In this document: piece by piece, positions 41,371-51,745 of the stretch
How positions within the stretch are numbered: the first letter of the stretch is position 1
Layout of the letters: each line of letters begins with the position of its first letter
From: Trichomonas vaginalis G3
Lineage: Eukaryota; Parabasalia; Trichomonadida; Trichomonadidae
Assembly (NCBI RefSeq): GCF_026262505.1
Contig: NC_067204.1
Span: 15,208,522 to 15,272,521 of the forward strand
Direction: 5' to 3'
Length of the DNA: 64,000 nt
Translations under genes and position numbers: made by a program
Notes under the pieces: generated by a model
Told to the model about the DNA's origin: nothing
The model's database searches: none
What the model saw: only the letters and a program-made list of their open reading frames with translations

Positions 41371-41549
41371 TTCTAATTTCTTTTTACTCATTTATGAGGT
41401 CTTTGATTATGACTCCATTGATTCCATTCAGGATTTAAACAATGTTTAATTAATCGCGGAATATCTGACATCATCTATATATAGCTTCTTTTATAAAAGA
41501 TGAAAAATAAATTATTCAAAAATTAATGTTAATTTTTTTAATGATTTAT
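41371..41549. repeat. right terminal inverted repeat of Polinton C
   Basis: The reverse complement of parts of 46279-46530, including ttaaacaatgtttaattaatcgcgga and ctatatatagcttcttttataaaagat. It ends at about 41549 with aatgatttat, beyond which similarity to the D terminus stops. It is shorter than the D repeat. Confidence 0.8.
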
Positions 41550-41719
41550 TTCATTATGTTTGGGCTGAGTGTAAATGTCTTACAATTTTGAAAATTTTTT
41601 AAATCTTGATTTATTCAAAAACGTAAGAATAAAAACCGTAAGAATCATACATTTTTTACTTCATATGTTAAAAAAAATGATACAAAATCGTTCAATATTG
41701 TATGAATTCTTACGTTTAC

Positions 41720-41738
41720 AAAAAAAGTCACACAACCC
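41720..41738. repeat. 19-bp motif, inverted partner at 46218-46236
   Basis: AAAAAAAGTCACACAACCC is present here and as its exact reverse complement at 46218-46236, with weaker similarity outward (catat.ctactac). The pair frames the host island. It lies 77 bases upstream of the host gene at 41815, so a promoter role is possible. Confidence 0.6.
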
Positions 41739-41814
41739 GTCCACATATACTACTGAAAATCGATAATGTTTTACAATTAAGATTTTCCAAGATGGTGAAT
41801 TCTAATTAAGAGCT

Positions 41815-44433
41815 ATGTCAAATGTAAAGTTCTTTTGTAAGGATCAAAAAGAGCACGTTTATAAAAAAAAGGTTTTCACAAAAATGAGAAATTCTTCAAG
41901 AGGAGAGAGCGTTGAAGATTTTCTCAAACATGATAATCCACAGATTGCTTCATTACTTAGATGTGATGATGTTCAAGCTGCTTGGCGTTCAAAAAATAGA
42001 CAATTAGTAAATATCTTTTCCAAAACTGAAAATATTCACAAGATAATCGACGTTTTACATACATCAAAAGATTTTCAAACTGATAGACATATTCTTGGTA
42101 TATGCATTTCTCCAAATACTATGATATTAAGAGCGATTATTGATGAAGTTGACCTTGCAGAACATCTTGTTGAAATTTTAGAGAAACCGAAGTCAGTACA
42201 CAGATATGTTATTGGTATTGTCATGCAAATTTTACTTAAAGCGTTTGATACGTGGCCAGATGACGTTTTATATTGCTTACAAAGTTCTAGAAAGATTTAT
42301 CCTAAAATTGTAGCATCATTACAATTTCCAGCTGTATTTCATTTCTCATCACGTATTATTCCTCGCTCAAATGATGTCGTTACTTTTGCATGGGTTACAT
42401 TTGCAGCTTTAATGGATGCTCATGGAACCGGACCTAAAATACCAAGCGATGTCAACAAAGATGTCACTAATAATGCTGTCATTCCTAAGCTGAATCCTTT
42501 ACAAAGACAAAAAGCAATCGAAATTTTGTGCATTTACTTCAACGAATACGGTAACAGATCAGAACTTTTTACAATTGTTAGTCAAGCCATACCATTAATG
42601 CTACAAGATGCTTCAGATGACCAAGAGAGAGCTTTAGTTATCAGATTAGGTTTAAATCTTGAGCCAAATGAAGCTTTAGGATATTCTGTGCTTAGTGTTG
42701 TTAACTGTTTTAAGTCAACAGATATTCTATTACAGTATTCTTTGCTTTATATCGCTGCATGGAATGTTATGATTGGAAATAAGTCAATTGAGTTTTTTGT
42801 TTACAGATTACTAAAGCGCCCTGCAAATAACTTTGTTCTCATTGCTTGTGCTGCTATGATTCGTAAAGTTCTTGAAGTTGATCCAAGAAATAAAGATTTA
42901 TCTGAAGGTATAAAGCAAATTGTTGACCATGCATATGCAAATAACCCTTATATGAAATCAAATATGATGATGACATTCAGAATTGAGCTTCTTCATGCAG
43001 CACAAGGTTTAGATATGGAACCAGAGTCAACATATTGTGCTAAGCAGCTCAAAAATGCCAATAAAACACAGGTTGTGAAATTTAATCAGTCGCTTATTGA
43101 TGATTTTGTGATGACTGACAAAAAAATTATCGAAAATAATGAAATTTACCATCCGGAATTCAATGTTAAGCAACTTTGGAAGACTCCAGACCTCATAAAC
43201 AAGATGTCTTCTATATTCAAGACCATTACAAGGCTTCCTCATTTAGATCCATCAAATTCCATTTCCAGACCACTTCCATCTCCTTCTCCAAAGAAGCCAG
43301 CAAAGCGCCAGAGCTTTGCACCGAAGTCCAAGGAAGCTCCAATCAGGATGCCGAAGAAGCAGAGCCATTCTGACGATGAAGATCTGAAATTCAAAGACGA
43401 TGAAGACATCGATGACGATGATAAAGAACCGCATACATTAGATCCACCTCCTTTAATGCCATTACTCATACAAGATGGCTTAAGACCACCTTCCCTGATG
43501 ATTGCTTCCGATGACGATGACAGCGAGGAAGAAGAAGACTTCGATTTCGAACTTCCTGAAGTAGAAGTCTCCGAGAGTTTCGCTCAGTATCAGAGCCGTC
43601 TTCCTGTAGAACCTCCTATAACAGAAGACGAAGCAAACTCCGAGAAATTGCCAACAGAAACTCTCGCGAAAGGACAGAAACCAATTCCAAAAATCAATCC
43701 GGAATCACCGCGATCAAACAAAGCGATGTTTCTCAATGACAGATTGTTCAATGAAGAAAGGCCATCACCAAGGATTAGTAGACGTCCTGCTCCTATCATT
43801 ATACCTCATAAACAGCTCATTCTTGAAGATGACGAAGAGGATGAAGAAGATTACGAATACGAGTACGAATATGTCGATGAACAAGAATTCGAACAACAAC
43901 AGAAAAAAGTACAAGAAAAAGTTGCAAACCTTCCTGTTATTGTTGCAAATCCATCGACAAAGCTATCTAATACTAAATTGTCTATAAGTACACCTCAGTT
44001 GCAGATAGATAATGATATGCCAAAGCCAGTACAAGTTTCTCAATCTCCGCCTGTTTCCTTGGAAGGATTTCCAAAACCACAAATTGATTTTGTCACACAG
44101 ATACAGACAAATAATGACAAATCACGCGATTTCTTGTTGCAATTGGACTTGAATCAGATAGATGCAGCACCAGAGAAGAATAAAGTTGTTATGCATAGAA
44201 GAGTTCTTGTTATAGAAGTTCCTGAAAAACAACCTCCAAAACTATTTTTGGCACCAACACTTTCAGTTGAAAGACCAGAAATTCCACTTCCTTTGTTGCC
44301 AAAGAAAGTTGTTGTTGCAGAAAATCCTCGCATATTCTTCAATTATAATGATGAATATAGTGAAGAGGAAGAGGAAGAAGAAGATAACCATGAAGAATTT
44401 GTTGAAGAAGTCATTTCTTTTGTTCGGAAATAA
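41815..44433 (+). CDS. SAPS-like protein phosphatase regulatory subunit (host)
   Basis: Intact 872-residue host gene starting MSNVKFFCKDQKEHVYKK. Residues about 30-450 form an all-helical repeat domain. An early stretch (DFLKHDNPQIASLLRCDDVQ, then WRSKNRQLVNIFSKTENIHK) resembles the start of the SAPS domain of PP6/Sit4-associated regulators (code word pattern: Asn-x-x-Leu then a leucine-rich helix naming ENxxKLxD). Residues about 500-870 are disordered, with acidic runs (DDDDSEEEEDFDFE, EEDEEDYEYEYEYVDE, EEEEEEE) and Pro/Ser-rich links. A SAPS protein would hold a PP6-type phosphatase in the cytoplasm. Family call is moderate; a generic ARM-repeat protein is the alternative. Confidence 0.55.
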   Translation: MSNVKFFCKDQKEHVYKKKVFTKMRNSSRGESVEDFLKHDNPQIASLLRCDDVQAAWRSKNRQLVNIFSKTENIHKIIDVLHTSKDFQTDRHILGICISPNTMILRAIIDEVDLAEHLVEILEKPKSVHRYVIGIVMQILLKAFDTWPDDVLYCLQSSRKIYPKIVASLQFPAVFHFSSRIIPRSNDVVTFAWVTFAALMDAHGTGPKIPSDVNKDVTNNAVIPKLNPLQRQKAIEILCIYFNEYGNRSELFTIVSQAIPLMLQDASDDQERALVIRLGLNLEPNEALGYSVLSVVNCFKSTDILLQYSLLYIAAWNVMIGNKSIEFFVYRLLKRPANNFVLIACAAMIRKVLEVDPRNKDLSEGIKQIVDHAYANNPYMKSNMMMTFRIELLHAAQGLDMEPESTYCAKQLKNANKTQVVKFNQSLIDDFVMTDKKIIENNEIYHPEFNVKQLWKTPDLINKMSSIFKTITRLPHLDPSNSISRPLPSPSPKKPAKRQSFAPKSKEAPIRMPKKQSHSDDEDLKFKDDEDIDDDDKEPHTLDPPPLMPLLIQDGLRPPSLMIASDDDDSEEEEDFDFELPEVEVSESFAQYQSRLPVEPPITEDEANSEKLPTETLAKGQKPIPKINPESPRSNKAMFLNDRLFNEERPSPRISRRPAPIIIPHKQLILEDDEEDEEDYEYEYEYVDEQEFEQQQKKVQEKVANLPVIVANPSTKLSNTKLSISTPQLQIDNDMPKPVQVSQSPPVSLEGFPKPQIDFVTQIQTNNDKSRDFLLQLDLNQIDAAPEKNKVVMHRRVLVIEVPEKQPPKLFLAPTLSVERPEIPLPLLPKKVVVAENPRIFFNYNDEYSEEEEEEEDNHEEFVEEVISFVRK

Positions 44434-44843
44434 TAAAAATATTTGTTTTTTTTATTTTCTTTAACTTGCAAATCATTATTTGTTTTTAGTATTCAACTTG
44501 ATGATCTGAATCTTTATATTGTTTCATGTTTCTTGTGAAAATTTGAATTCTAATTACTTTCACATTTACGAAACATTCATCCAAAATAAAATAATACGCA
44601 GTTTGATTGATTTTGTTAGCTGTTAAATAATTAATGGTAGCTATATCCATATAATTTCAAGAATTCATATGAAACATTTCTTCGTTAGTCACAATATGAT
44701 TCTTTTTGCATTATGATTTGCATATGAAAGCAAATGATTACATCAATAACTCATTTTTAAAAAAATTAATATTCAAATTTATGTCAAATTAAAGGAAATA
44801 TCAAATATTTTTTACCTTAGAAGATTCAAACCGATTTAACATT
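44434..44843. other. AT-rich spacer between convergent host genes
   Basis: About 410 bases between the stops of the two convergent host genes. No gene, RNA or repeat seen. Confidence 0.6.
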
Positions 44844-45482
44844 TTATTCCTTTGAAAAATGGCCAATTATACTGACATCTTCTTCTTCATCTGGAAAATC
44901 TATTTTGTCATCATCGTCATTGTTAAAATCTGCAGTTAAGTGTCCGAAAAGCTCGAACTTATTTATAGCAAGGCAAGGCGGATCTCCAGGAACTGGCTGA
45001 GTTTGAATGAGTCTAACATATCTTGCTTCATACTTCTTGTCAAGCATGTAAGTTCTTTCGGCACAGTATTCCATCTTCTTATCCTGCTCTATTTTATGAA
45101 CATCTTGCCAATTTTTCATATCATTTGAAACTTGTAGAGCCCAGCTATAAAGAGGACAGTAAACGCAGTATCCATTTGATTCACAGCAGCATCCACCATA
45201 ACAGCATCCGGCTCTAACGAAATAACCTGAAATCATGAATTTTCTTCTGTTATAATTGAACATTATCCATGGTTTCTCTGAAAACTTTCTTCCACAATTA
45301 GAACACCAGTCATATTTCTTATCCCAAGGATAAATTGAGTATTCTGGTTTTGTTAATTGCAAAGATTCATTAATATTCTGGTACCTAGTACCGCTAACCG
45401 TAATTTTAAGTTCTGTAGATGGATATATATTCTTGAATATGCCTTGTTCTGCTTGTGTTACTAATTGTATCAATGATATCAT
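44844..45482 (-). CDS. discoidin/F5/8 type C-like domain protein with cysteine cluster (host)
   Basis: Start chosen at ATG 45482 (MISLIQLVTQAEQGIF); a GTG three codons earlier is not used in eukaryotes. The whole about 212-residue protein is one galactose-binding-like (F5/8C) fold: a WALQVSNDMKNW-type core (here SWALQVSNDMKNWQDV), then ARYVRLIQTQ and AINKFELFGHL at the C-terminus. In the middle sits a Cys cluster (CSNCGRKF, then CCYGGCCCESNGYCVYC) that may bind zinc. An acidic tail ends the protein. Trichomonads have families of such intracellular F5/8C-like proteins. Ligand not predictable. Confidence 0.75.
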   Translation of the reverse strand: MISLIQLVTQAEQGIFKNIYPSTELKITVSGTRYQNINESLQLTKPEYSIYPWDKKYDWCSNCGRKFSEKPWIMFNYNRRKFMISGYFVRAGCCYGGCCCESNGYCVYCPLYSWALQVSNDMKNWQDVHKIEQDKKMEYCAERTYMLDKKYEARYVRLIQTQPVPGDPPCLAINKFELFGHLTADFNNDDDDKIDFPDEEEDVSIIGHFSKE

Positions 45483-45634
45483 TTTTGTCACTTTTGCAGA
45501 TATTGAATATCATATAGGTGATATTCTTATAGAGTTCACTTTTAGATCAATGGTTTTGTAAGAATTTTTCATCAGAATGGAAAGAAATTGTTATTTCGCA
45601 TCAAATAGCAGTAATAGTGGGCGCGTAAAGGTTT

Positions 45635-45742
45635 GGCGTCCTAAGGCGTCCTGATGTAAACTATTCAATTTTTGAGAAGTTTACACCATAATTGAATAGT
45701 TTATGGCGTCCTGAGAAGAGATTTCAATGGGTATGGCGTCCT
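45635..45742. repeat. four GGCGTCCT motifs around a 14-bp inverted repeat, upstream of the F5/8C gene
   Basis: GGCGTCCT occurs at 45635, 45645, 45705 and 45735. Between the second and third lies TAAACTATTCAATT (45657-45670) with its exact complement at 45690-45703. The cluster is about 150-260 bases upstream of the minus gene start at 45482, a suitable place for a regulatory site. Confidence 0.65.
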
Positions 45743-46278
45743 AAAAAAAATAGAAGAAAATGATTTTTTCTCGATTTTTCTAGAAATTGAATTTTTTAAA
45801 AAAGAAAAAAATCAAAACGTATACATTCAAGAAAGACTATAAATGAAGATTTTTCTATTTTTTTCATTCTAAAACATCTTTTTTTGGATAATTTTTTTTT
45901 AATAAATATGTAAGAAAGATTGAAGAAAAAGTAAATTTACTTTAAGAAAATTCGTTTTACATGATGTAAGACCCATAACAACTATAAATATTCAATTATT
46001 TAAAATAAAAAAAGAAAAACAGATTAAATGTATCTCACATCAAAATCCATTGACCTAAGGATGTTAAGTTTCTGTTTTTAAAAGTTGATATTTTTTTTTA
46101 ATTTTAAGAAAATTAATAGCATGTTATTAGACAATAGGAGTGTAATGATATTGACTAAACAGAAATGAGAGAATAGAGATATAATTTTGATAAGCAATAT
46201 TAGTAGTAGGATATGAAGGGTTGTGTGACTTTTTTTGTTGCATCTATATATAGACGATGCATTAAAATATATTTATTT
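45743..46278. other. AT-rich host spacer up to Polinton D
   Basis: No gene seen. It contains the second copy of the 19-bp inverted motif (46218-46236) and catctatatatagacgatg just before the Polinton D terminus. Confidence 0.5.
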
Positions 46279-46950
46279 ATAAATCATTAAAAAATTAACA
46301 TTAATTTTAAAATAATTTATTTTTTTATCTTTTATAAAAGAAGCTATATATAGATGATGTCAGATATTCCGCGATTAATTAAACATTGTTTAAATCCTGA
46401 ATGGGTTAAACTTCAATTTAAAAATGAAGATTGTGAATTATTAAATGAATATGAAAGCCAAAATAAGCTAATGAGGTATAAATATAATGATAAAGAATAT
46501 TTAATTTCATGGAATCAATGGAGTCATAATCAAAGACCCCATAAACGAGAAGAAGAAATTGAAAATAATGAAATGGAAATCATTGATGACATTAAAGAGG
46601 GTGGAATTCCTAAATTTTGTAGAAAAACCTTTAGAACTAAGTTAGGAGCATATAAACGTAGAGTATTAAATCCTGAATATCTTAAACATCAATTTAAAAA
46701 GGAAGACTGTGAATTATTAAACGCTAATGAATATGAAAATGCTAAATCAAAACTGAGATATAAATATATTGGAAGTGATGAAAGGTGTAAAGATAAAGAA
46801 AAGTTTATTCAGTTTCATATAATAACTGGCACACGTTAGGGATAAGAAAACATTTAGGAGATTATGGGAAATGTTCTGAATTCTTTAAATCTAGTATATA
46901 CGAGAGAGTAAAAGAAATTAGAAATAATTATTTTCATGAATAAAAAATAA
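46279..46950. repeat. left terminal inverted repeat of Polinton D
   Basis: The inner end is set at gaataaaaaataaa near 46950, where similarity to the reverse complement of 63900-64000 stops. The outer end is set by comparison with Polinton C. About 670 bp, carrying a gene of its own, so the element should hold two facing copies. Confidence 0.8.
46354..46943 (+). pseudogene. TIR-encoded gene with internal duplication, lightly damaged
   Basis: Starts MMSDIPRLIKHCLNPEWVKL (or at the second Met). A block NPEWVKLQFKNEDCELLN at residue about 14 is repeated as NPEYLKHQFKKEDCELLN about 95 residues later. Each copy is followed by a tyrosine/lysine-rich RYKY segment, and the first by a tryptophan motif (WNQWSHNQR). 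The repeated unit may be a small DNA- or RNA-binding module. Lying in the TIR, it is present at both ends and its promoter is next to the terminus. About one break. Function unknown. Confidence 0.5.
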
Positions 46951-46984
46951 ACTTTACGAAAAATTAAAACTTAGTTATGTTTAT

Positions 46985-47010
46985 TATTTTATTTTTTTAT
47001 TTTGTATGAA
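46985..47010 (+). promoter_or_regulatory. A/T leader, TTTTTTATTTTGTATG type
   Basis: The stretch attttatttttttattttgtatgaa precedes ATG 47011 and matches the leaders in Polinton A at 4510, 5930 and 6651. Sharing between A and D supports a conserved Polinton promoter or leader. Confidence 0.5.
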
Positions 47011-48116
47011 ATGAGCGTCAAAACTAACAACGTTAAAAAATTAGGATTCACAAACGAGGAAATAAAGGATATATTAGAGGAGGCGGGTTATGAAGTTGAT
47101 AAATATTATTTAAGAAATTGTAAAAAATTCGCGGAGTTATTAAATGATTTAGATTATGATGGAAAAATGAATAAAGATGATGTTATAAATTTCTTATATC
47201 CCACATCTGAAGAAGAAAAACCTAAAGAACCTGATGTTTTCCCTGAATATTATGAAGAACGGATTAAAGATGATGTGAATACAATGAAATTGAAAGACTG
47301 AAAAAATAAGAGATGAAATAGATGAAAAAATTAAGGAATTAAGAGAAGTTGAAAAATATAATGAAAATGAAGTAGAGGGTTTAATGAATATCCCAGCTTC
47401 AGAATCAGAAGTTCAGAAATCTCATGAAGAAAGATATAAAAATTATGTCTCAGAATCAACACAAAATTTATTAGATGGTGAAATAGACGAAACACTTTCA
47501 GAAGAAGGTACTAAATTTATTCGTAAACATAAGTTACAATTTATTGATAATGAAGAATACCCTGTATCCTACTTTCACCACCTTTAGATTCCGAAAAATT
47601 CAAAAAAGCTCTTAAAAACGTGACATATGCAACTAATACGATTAAGAAAGAAGATCATGATATTTACACAAATTATTATTTAAATAAATGCACAGGTGTT
47701 GATAAAGTTTTTGATTTATTAGATAAAATATCAAAAGAAACCATTGGAACCTATAAAATTTTGTGTGATTGTGGTTTCATTATTGAAGATACCAATAATG
47801 TTTCATATGAAAGAACAGCACCGAAGGAAGACGAAGTGAAAGGTCTATACCATTCGTTATTAAGAATATAAAAGATATGAAAACGTATAAGCATTATATT
47901 TATTCATTTATTTCAGAAAAAATGGAAGCAACCCATAAAACATCTTCTCATCATTTTATAGCTATTCATACATTCCTTTTCAAAGTTGTGAAATTAAATA
48001 AGACAGGAATTAGATTTAATGTATCAGGGTACGCATTCTTGAGTAAATTAAAATGTATTCGTCACGTCGCAGATGATAAAAATTTATGTGTTCTTAATTC
48101 ATTTTATGGGCTTTAA
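47011..48116 (+). pseudogene. unknown acidic gene of Polinton D, damaged
   Basis: Begins MSVKTNNVKKLGFTNEEIKD after the conserved leader. The first 90 residues look like a helical domain with an LNDLDYDGKMNKDDVINFLY segment that resembles a calcium-binding EF-hand loop (DxDxDGxxxxxD only in part, so weak). Later parts are acidic and helical, and a basic segment closes the region. It could be one gene or two, with about four breaks. No family recognised. Confidence 0.45.
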
Positions 48117-48155
48117 AAAATAAACTTTATTTTTTAATTTTTTATTCTTACATAA

Positions 48156-51100
48156 ATGAACAAAAACGGAACAGCTAAAATGAATGATAATCAAATTAGA
48201 GCAGAAGGTAGAAGGTTATTTAAACGCTTCTATAACATTCCTGATGGTGTTAATCCTAAAACTCGTAGAAGCTATTTAAATGAAGCAATAGATGCATATG
48301 AAGGGTTTGACATTTCATCAGAAAGTGAGAGATTAGCGAGAATGTTAAATGTTAATATTGATTTCTATTATTGTGATCCTCAACCAGAAGACGTGGACAT
48401 AAATAAGGTAGACTTTCCATTAGTGGAATCAATAATGATAGATCCAGAATTTGAAACAGTAAATATTTTATTAACACAGAGTCCATGTGGAAAACTTCAC
48501 GCTGACAGAATAACAGACATAGAAGCACTCACCGGCTATAAAGTTTGTCCATATTGTAAAGAAGAAGTTTATTCTATCCGTGATGACCCAGAAAGGAAAA
48601 ACCAAAGAAGATTTTTAAAGCATTGTGAGAAATGTAAAGAAAATAATGGAAGATTAATTCAAGACGTTCAGTTGCAAAAGACACAGCAACCATATGCACC
48701 ACATATTACGAAACAGAAGATATATCAGTGGTTATTAGCTCACAATTTGCAGGAATATTATCAACCGACAAGGTATTATATTACTTTTGACTTCGAAACA
48801 TTAGAGACTAAAGAAGAATTACAACTTTCTGAGTGTGCAACTTTGAATGCTTACTTAAAACCATTCATGGTATCATCAACGGTTAAATTAAATGATAAAA
48901 CATATACGAGGAATTTTTGCTTAACTTCGAGTGATTCTTTTATTTCTGATTGGATTGAGTTTTTATTTTCAACCTGTTCATTAGTTGTTGAATCAAATAT
49001 GAGTCAATACAATGAATTATTGAAGTCGCAAACGGCGGGGACTTTGTCTCATACATTAAATGAAAAACAGAAGGAAGCATTTAAAGAACTTCTAGATGAG
49101 GAATTCAATAAAGTGAATATCATAGGTTTTAATTCGGGAAAGTTTGATTTAAATTTAATTCTTCATGATTTAAACACTGCAAAATGGAAAATAAAATCAA
49201 TGCTGGGTTCATCTTCACAATTTAAGCAAATCATTGTAAAGAAAACAAACGTTCCATATGAATTGAGATTTATTGACATCAGAAATTATATAGCGGGTGG
49301 GACATTAGACCAATTCACTCAAGATTTCGGAAACAATAAATCACGTGTTAAATCCTTTTTCCCTTATCAATTCATCACATGGGAAAATTACGAGAAGAAT
49401 TATATAAAGTGGAACCATTCACTCAAGATTCATTTTATTCAGCATTAACCAAGAAACTATATCAGATAGTGATTATCAAATATATCTCAATGATGCTAAA
49501 AATTTTAAGAATAGATTAGAATATTTTATTCATTATTGCAATAAAGATGTTGAAATTATGATTGACCCAATTGATAAAATTATTGAAGAAACATTTGTTT
49601 ATAAAATTGACATGCTTCATAATCTTTCTTTATCATCGAATGCTTCAATGATTCGTTACGCTTTAGCATATAAAGACTTTAATCCTAATGAAAAATATCC
49701 TGAGGAAGAGATAGAATCAAGTTTTGAATTAACGAAAAAGTATTGGAAATATAAAATTGAATCATATAAGAAACAAGATGAAAAAGCAGAAAGGGATACT
49801 AAAAATAATGTTTCAATGGATGATTTTCAATACTATCACGATTTAATCCTTTCATCTAAATGCAAAATGTGTGGTAAAGCGTTTACATATGCAAATAAAC
49901 CAACATTGGATAGAATCGATAATGAAAAACCACATACCAAAGAAAATTGTCAGTTAATGTGTTGTTATTGCAATGTCGTAAAATCAAATAAAGATGAAGA
50001 TGTTCAACGTTTAAGAATCAATTTAAGAAATTATGCATTAAAAAATAATTTACCAATGACTTTAGATTCAGTTGAAGCTTATCACATTCTCCGTAATGGA
50101 ATTACTGGTGGTTTATCAAATGTTCAACATAGAGTAAATCTTAAAGGAATCACGCACATTAATAAACTTTCATATAATCCAGAAACTAAAACTGTATCAA
50201 ATGAGGACACCACCAACATTATGACTCATTTCGTTGGTGTTGATTTTAATTCATTATATCCTTCATCATTTTCATCTAATCCTCATGATTTCATTCAATA
50301 TACTGACCATAAAATGTATATGCCGGGAAGATTGAATGGTGTTATCATTTGTGATACAGCAACAAAGAAAGCAAAACACTGGGAATAATTAAGAAGAAAA
50401 ATAATTTATTCGTGGCTGAAGTAAAGGGTCACATTGATGAAAAATACATTAATGATTACATAAACTTTTTACCGATAATAAGAAACTTAGATATTATCAC
50501 AGATGAAAAAACAATTGGTAGTTTTATGTATAATTACATGAAATCAAACAATCTACCAGTTGACCAGAAACAGAGGAAATTAACTCAGTTAGCATCAACA
50601 CACAACCAATATCAACCATTTTCTTCTTATTATCTATGGTATCTAATAGACAGATTTCATTTTATCATTGATGATATTCAATCAATTTTAACATTTACTA
50701 AAAACACTTGCTTTAATGAATTTGCGAACAAATTTATGAACGAAAGACAAAAGGCTGAATTAGAAGGAAATAAAGGAAAAAGTTTATTTTGCAAGATTTC
50801 ACTTAATGGATCATATGGTTACGATGCAATGAATACACAAAATTACGCAAAGACTAAAATAATGAATGCACAGAAGGCACGCGTTGCATGTATGTCAAAT
50901 AAGTTTAAAAACATAAGAGAAATAGGTGAAGATACATATCAAGTGATGCTTAAAGATAGATTTTATAGATGTGATACATGTTTACAAGAGGCATTCTTCA
51001 CTTTAGATAATGCTAAATACTGGTATTTAGTTTTCATTTATGATTTTATGTATAAATGCTTGAATGTTAATCGTTTTCATTTCATTGAAGGTGATACTGA

Positions 51101-51620
51101 TTCATCTTATTGGGCAATCGCTGGCGACCCAAATCTTCCTAACACTCAAGCATTTCAAGCAATTGTTACCGATAAACAATTTTATGATAAAAACATTTTC
51201 AAATTCGCACCATTTGATTTCTTCTGTTTTGATGAGAAATTTAAACATAAATTAAAGAATAAAGCTGAAGAAAAAGCACATGAGAAGAAGTTATTGGGTT
51301 TAGCAATTGAGAAACAAGGTGATAACATGGTTGCTTTATGCCCTAAGTGTTATACATCATTCAACGGTTCAATTGATGGAAGTGATTTTAAAAAGATTGC
51401 ACAAAAAATGAAAGGTGTAAGTTTAAGGCAAAATAAACAATTAACGCCTAAAAATTATTTGGATATAATAAATGATAAAGTGATATTTGATGGTCAGAAT
51501 ATTAATTTACAACTTAAAAATGGGTCAATGACTCGCTTAACAATCGGTAAGACTGCATTAACAGGAGCACACACTAAGGCTGTATGTTGTGAAAATGGAT
51601 GTTGTATGCCATTTATTTAA
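48156..51620 (+). pseudogene. Polinton D protein-primed type DNA polymerase B with HNH-like insert, damaged
   Basis: About 1150 codons. Domain order: a CPYC-CxxC zinc-like N-terminal region; exonuclease motifs YYITFDFETLE (near 48780) and NIIGFNSGKFDLNLIL (near 49120); then CKMCGKAF, PTLDRIDN and CCYCNVV (49860-49990), a zinc-binding HNH-type endonuclease module. Motif A GVDFNSLYPSSF follows near 50240, motif B KISLNGSYGYD near 50800 and motif C FIEGDTDSSYW near 51085. The polymerase copies the element; the HNH insert between exonuclease and palm is unusual. About two to three breaks. Confidence 0.9.
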
Positions 51621-51745
51621 TACAATTTAAAATTTTATTTTTAATAAAATGCCACAGAAGAGACAAAAGGAACCGTAAATAATGGTTTTGATACTATGAT
51701 TCAAAGAGGTGGGCACCCTTAAACATTTATTTTATTTTTATATAA

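Larger units (their letters stand above)
36832..41549. mobile_element. Polinton/Maverick C, right part with terminus
   Basis: Gene for gene and nearly base for base the same as Polinton D 59285-64000: unknown structural gene, ATPase, major capsid gene, twin amphipathic genes, plus gene and TIR. The right end at about 41549 is set by where similarity to the D left terminus stops (aatgatttat). About ten apparent breaks in this part. Close similarity to D indicates that both are recent insertions. Confidence 0.85.

Noticed and set aside
43027-44342. Short frames on both strands inside the SAPS-like gene
   Set aside because: Shadows of acidic low-complexity coding sequence.
47011-47301. EF-hand calcium-binding domain
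   Set aside because: DYDGKMNKDD resembles part of a loop, but key spacing is incomplete and no second hand is seen.
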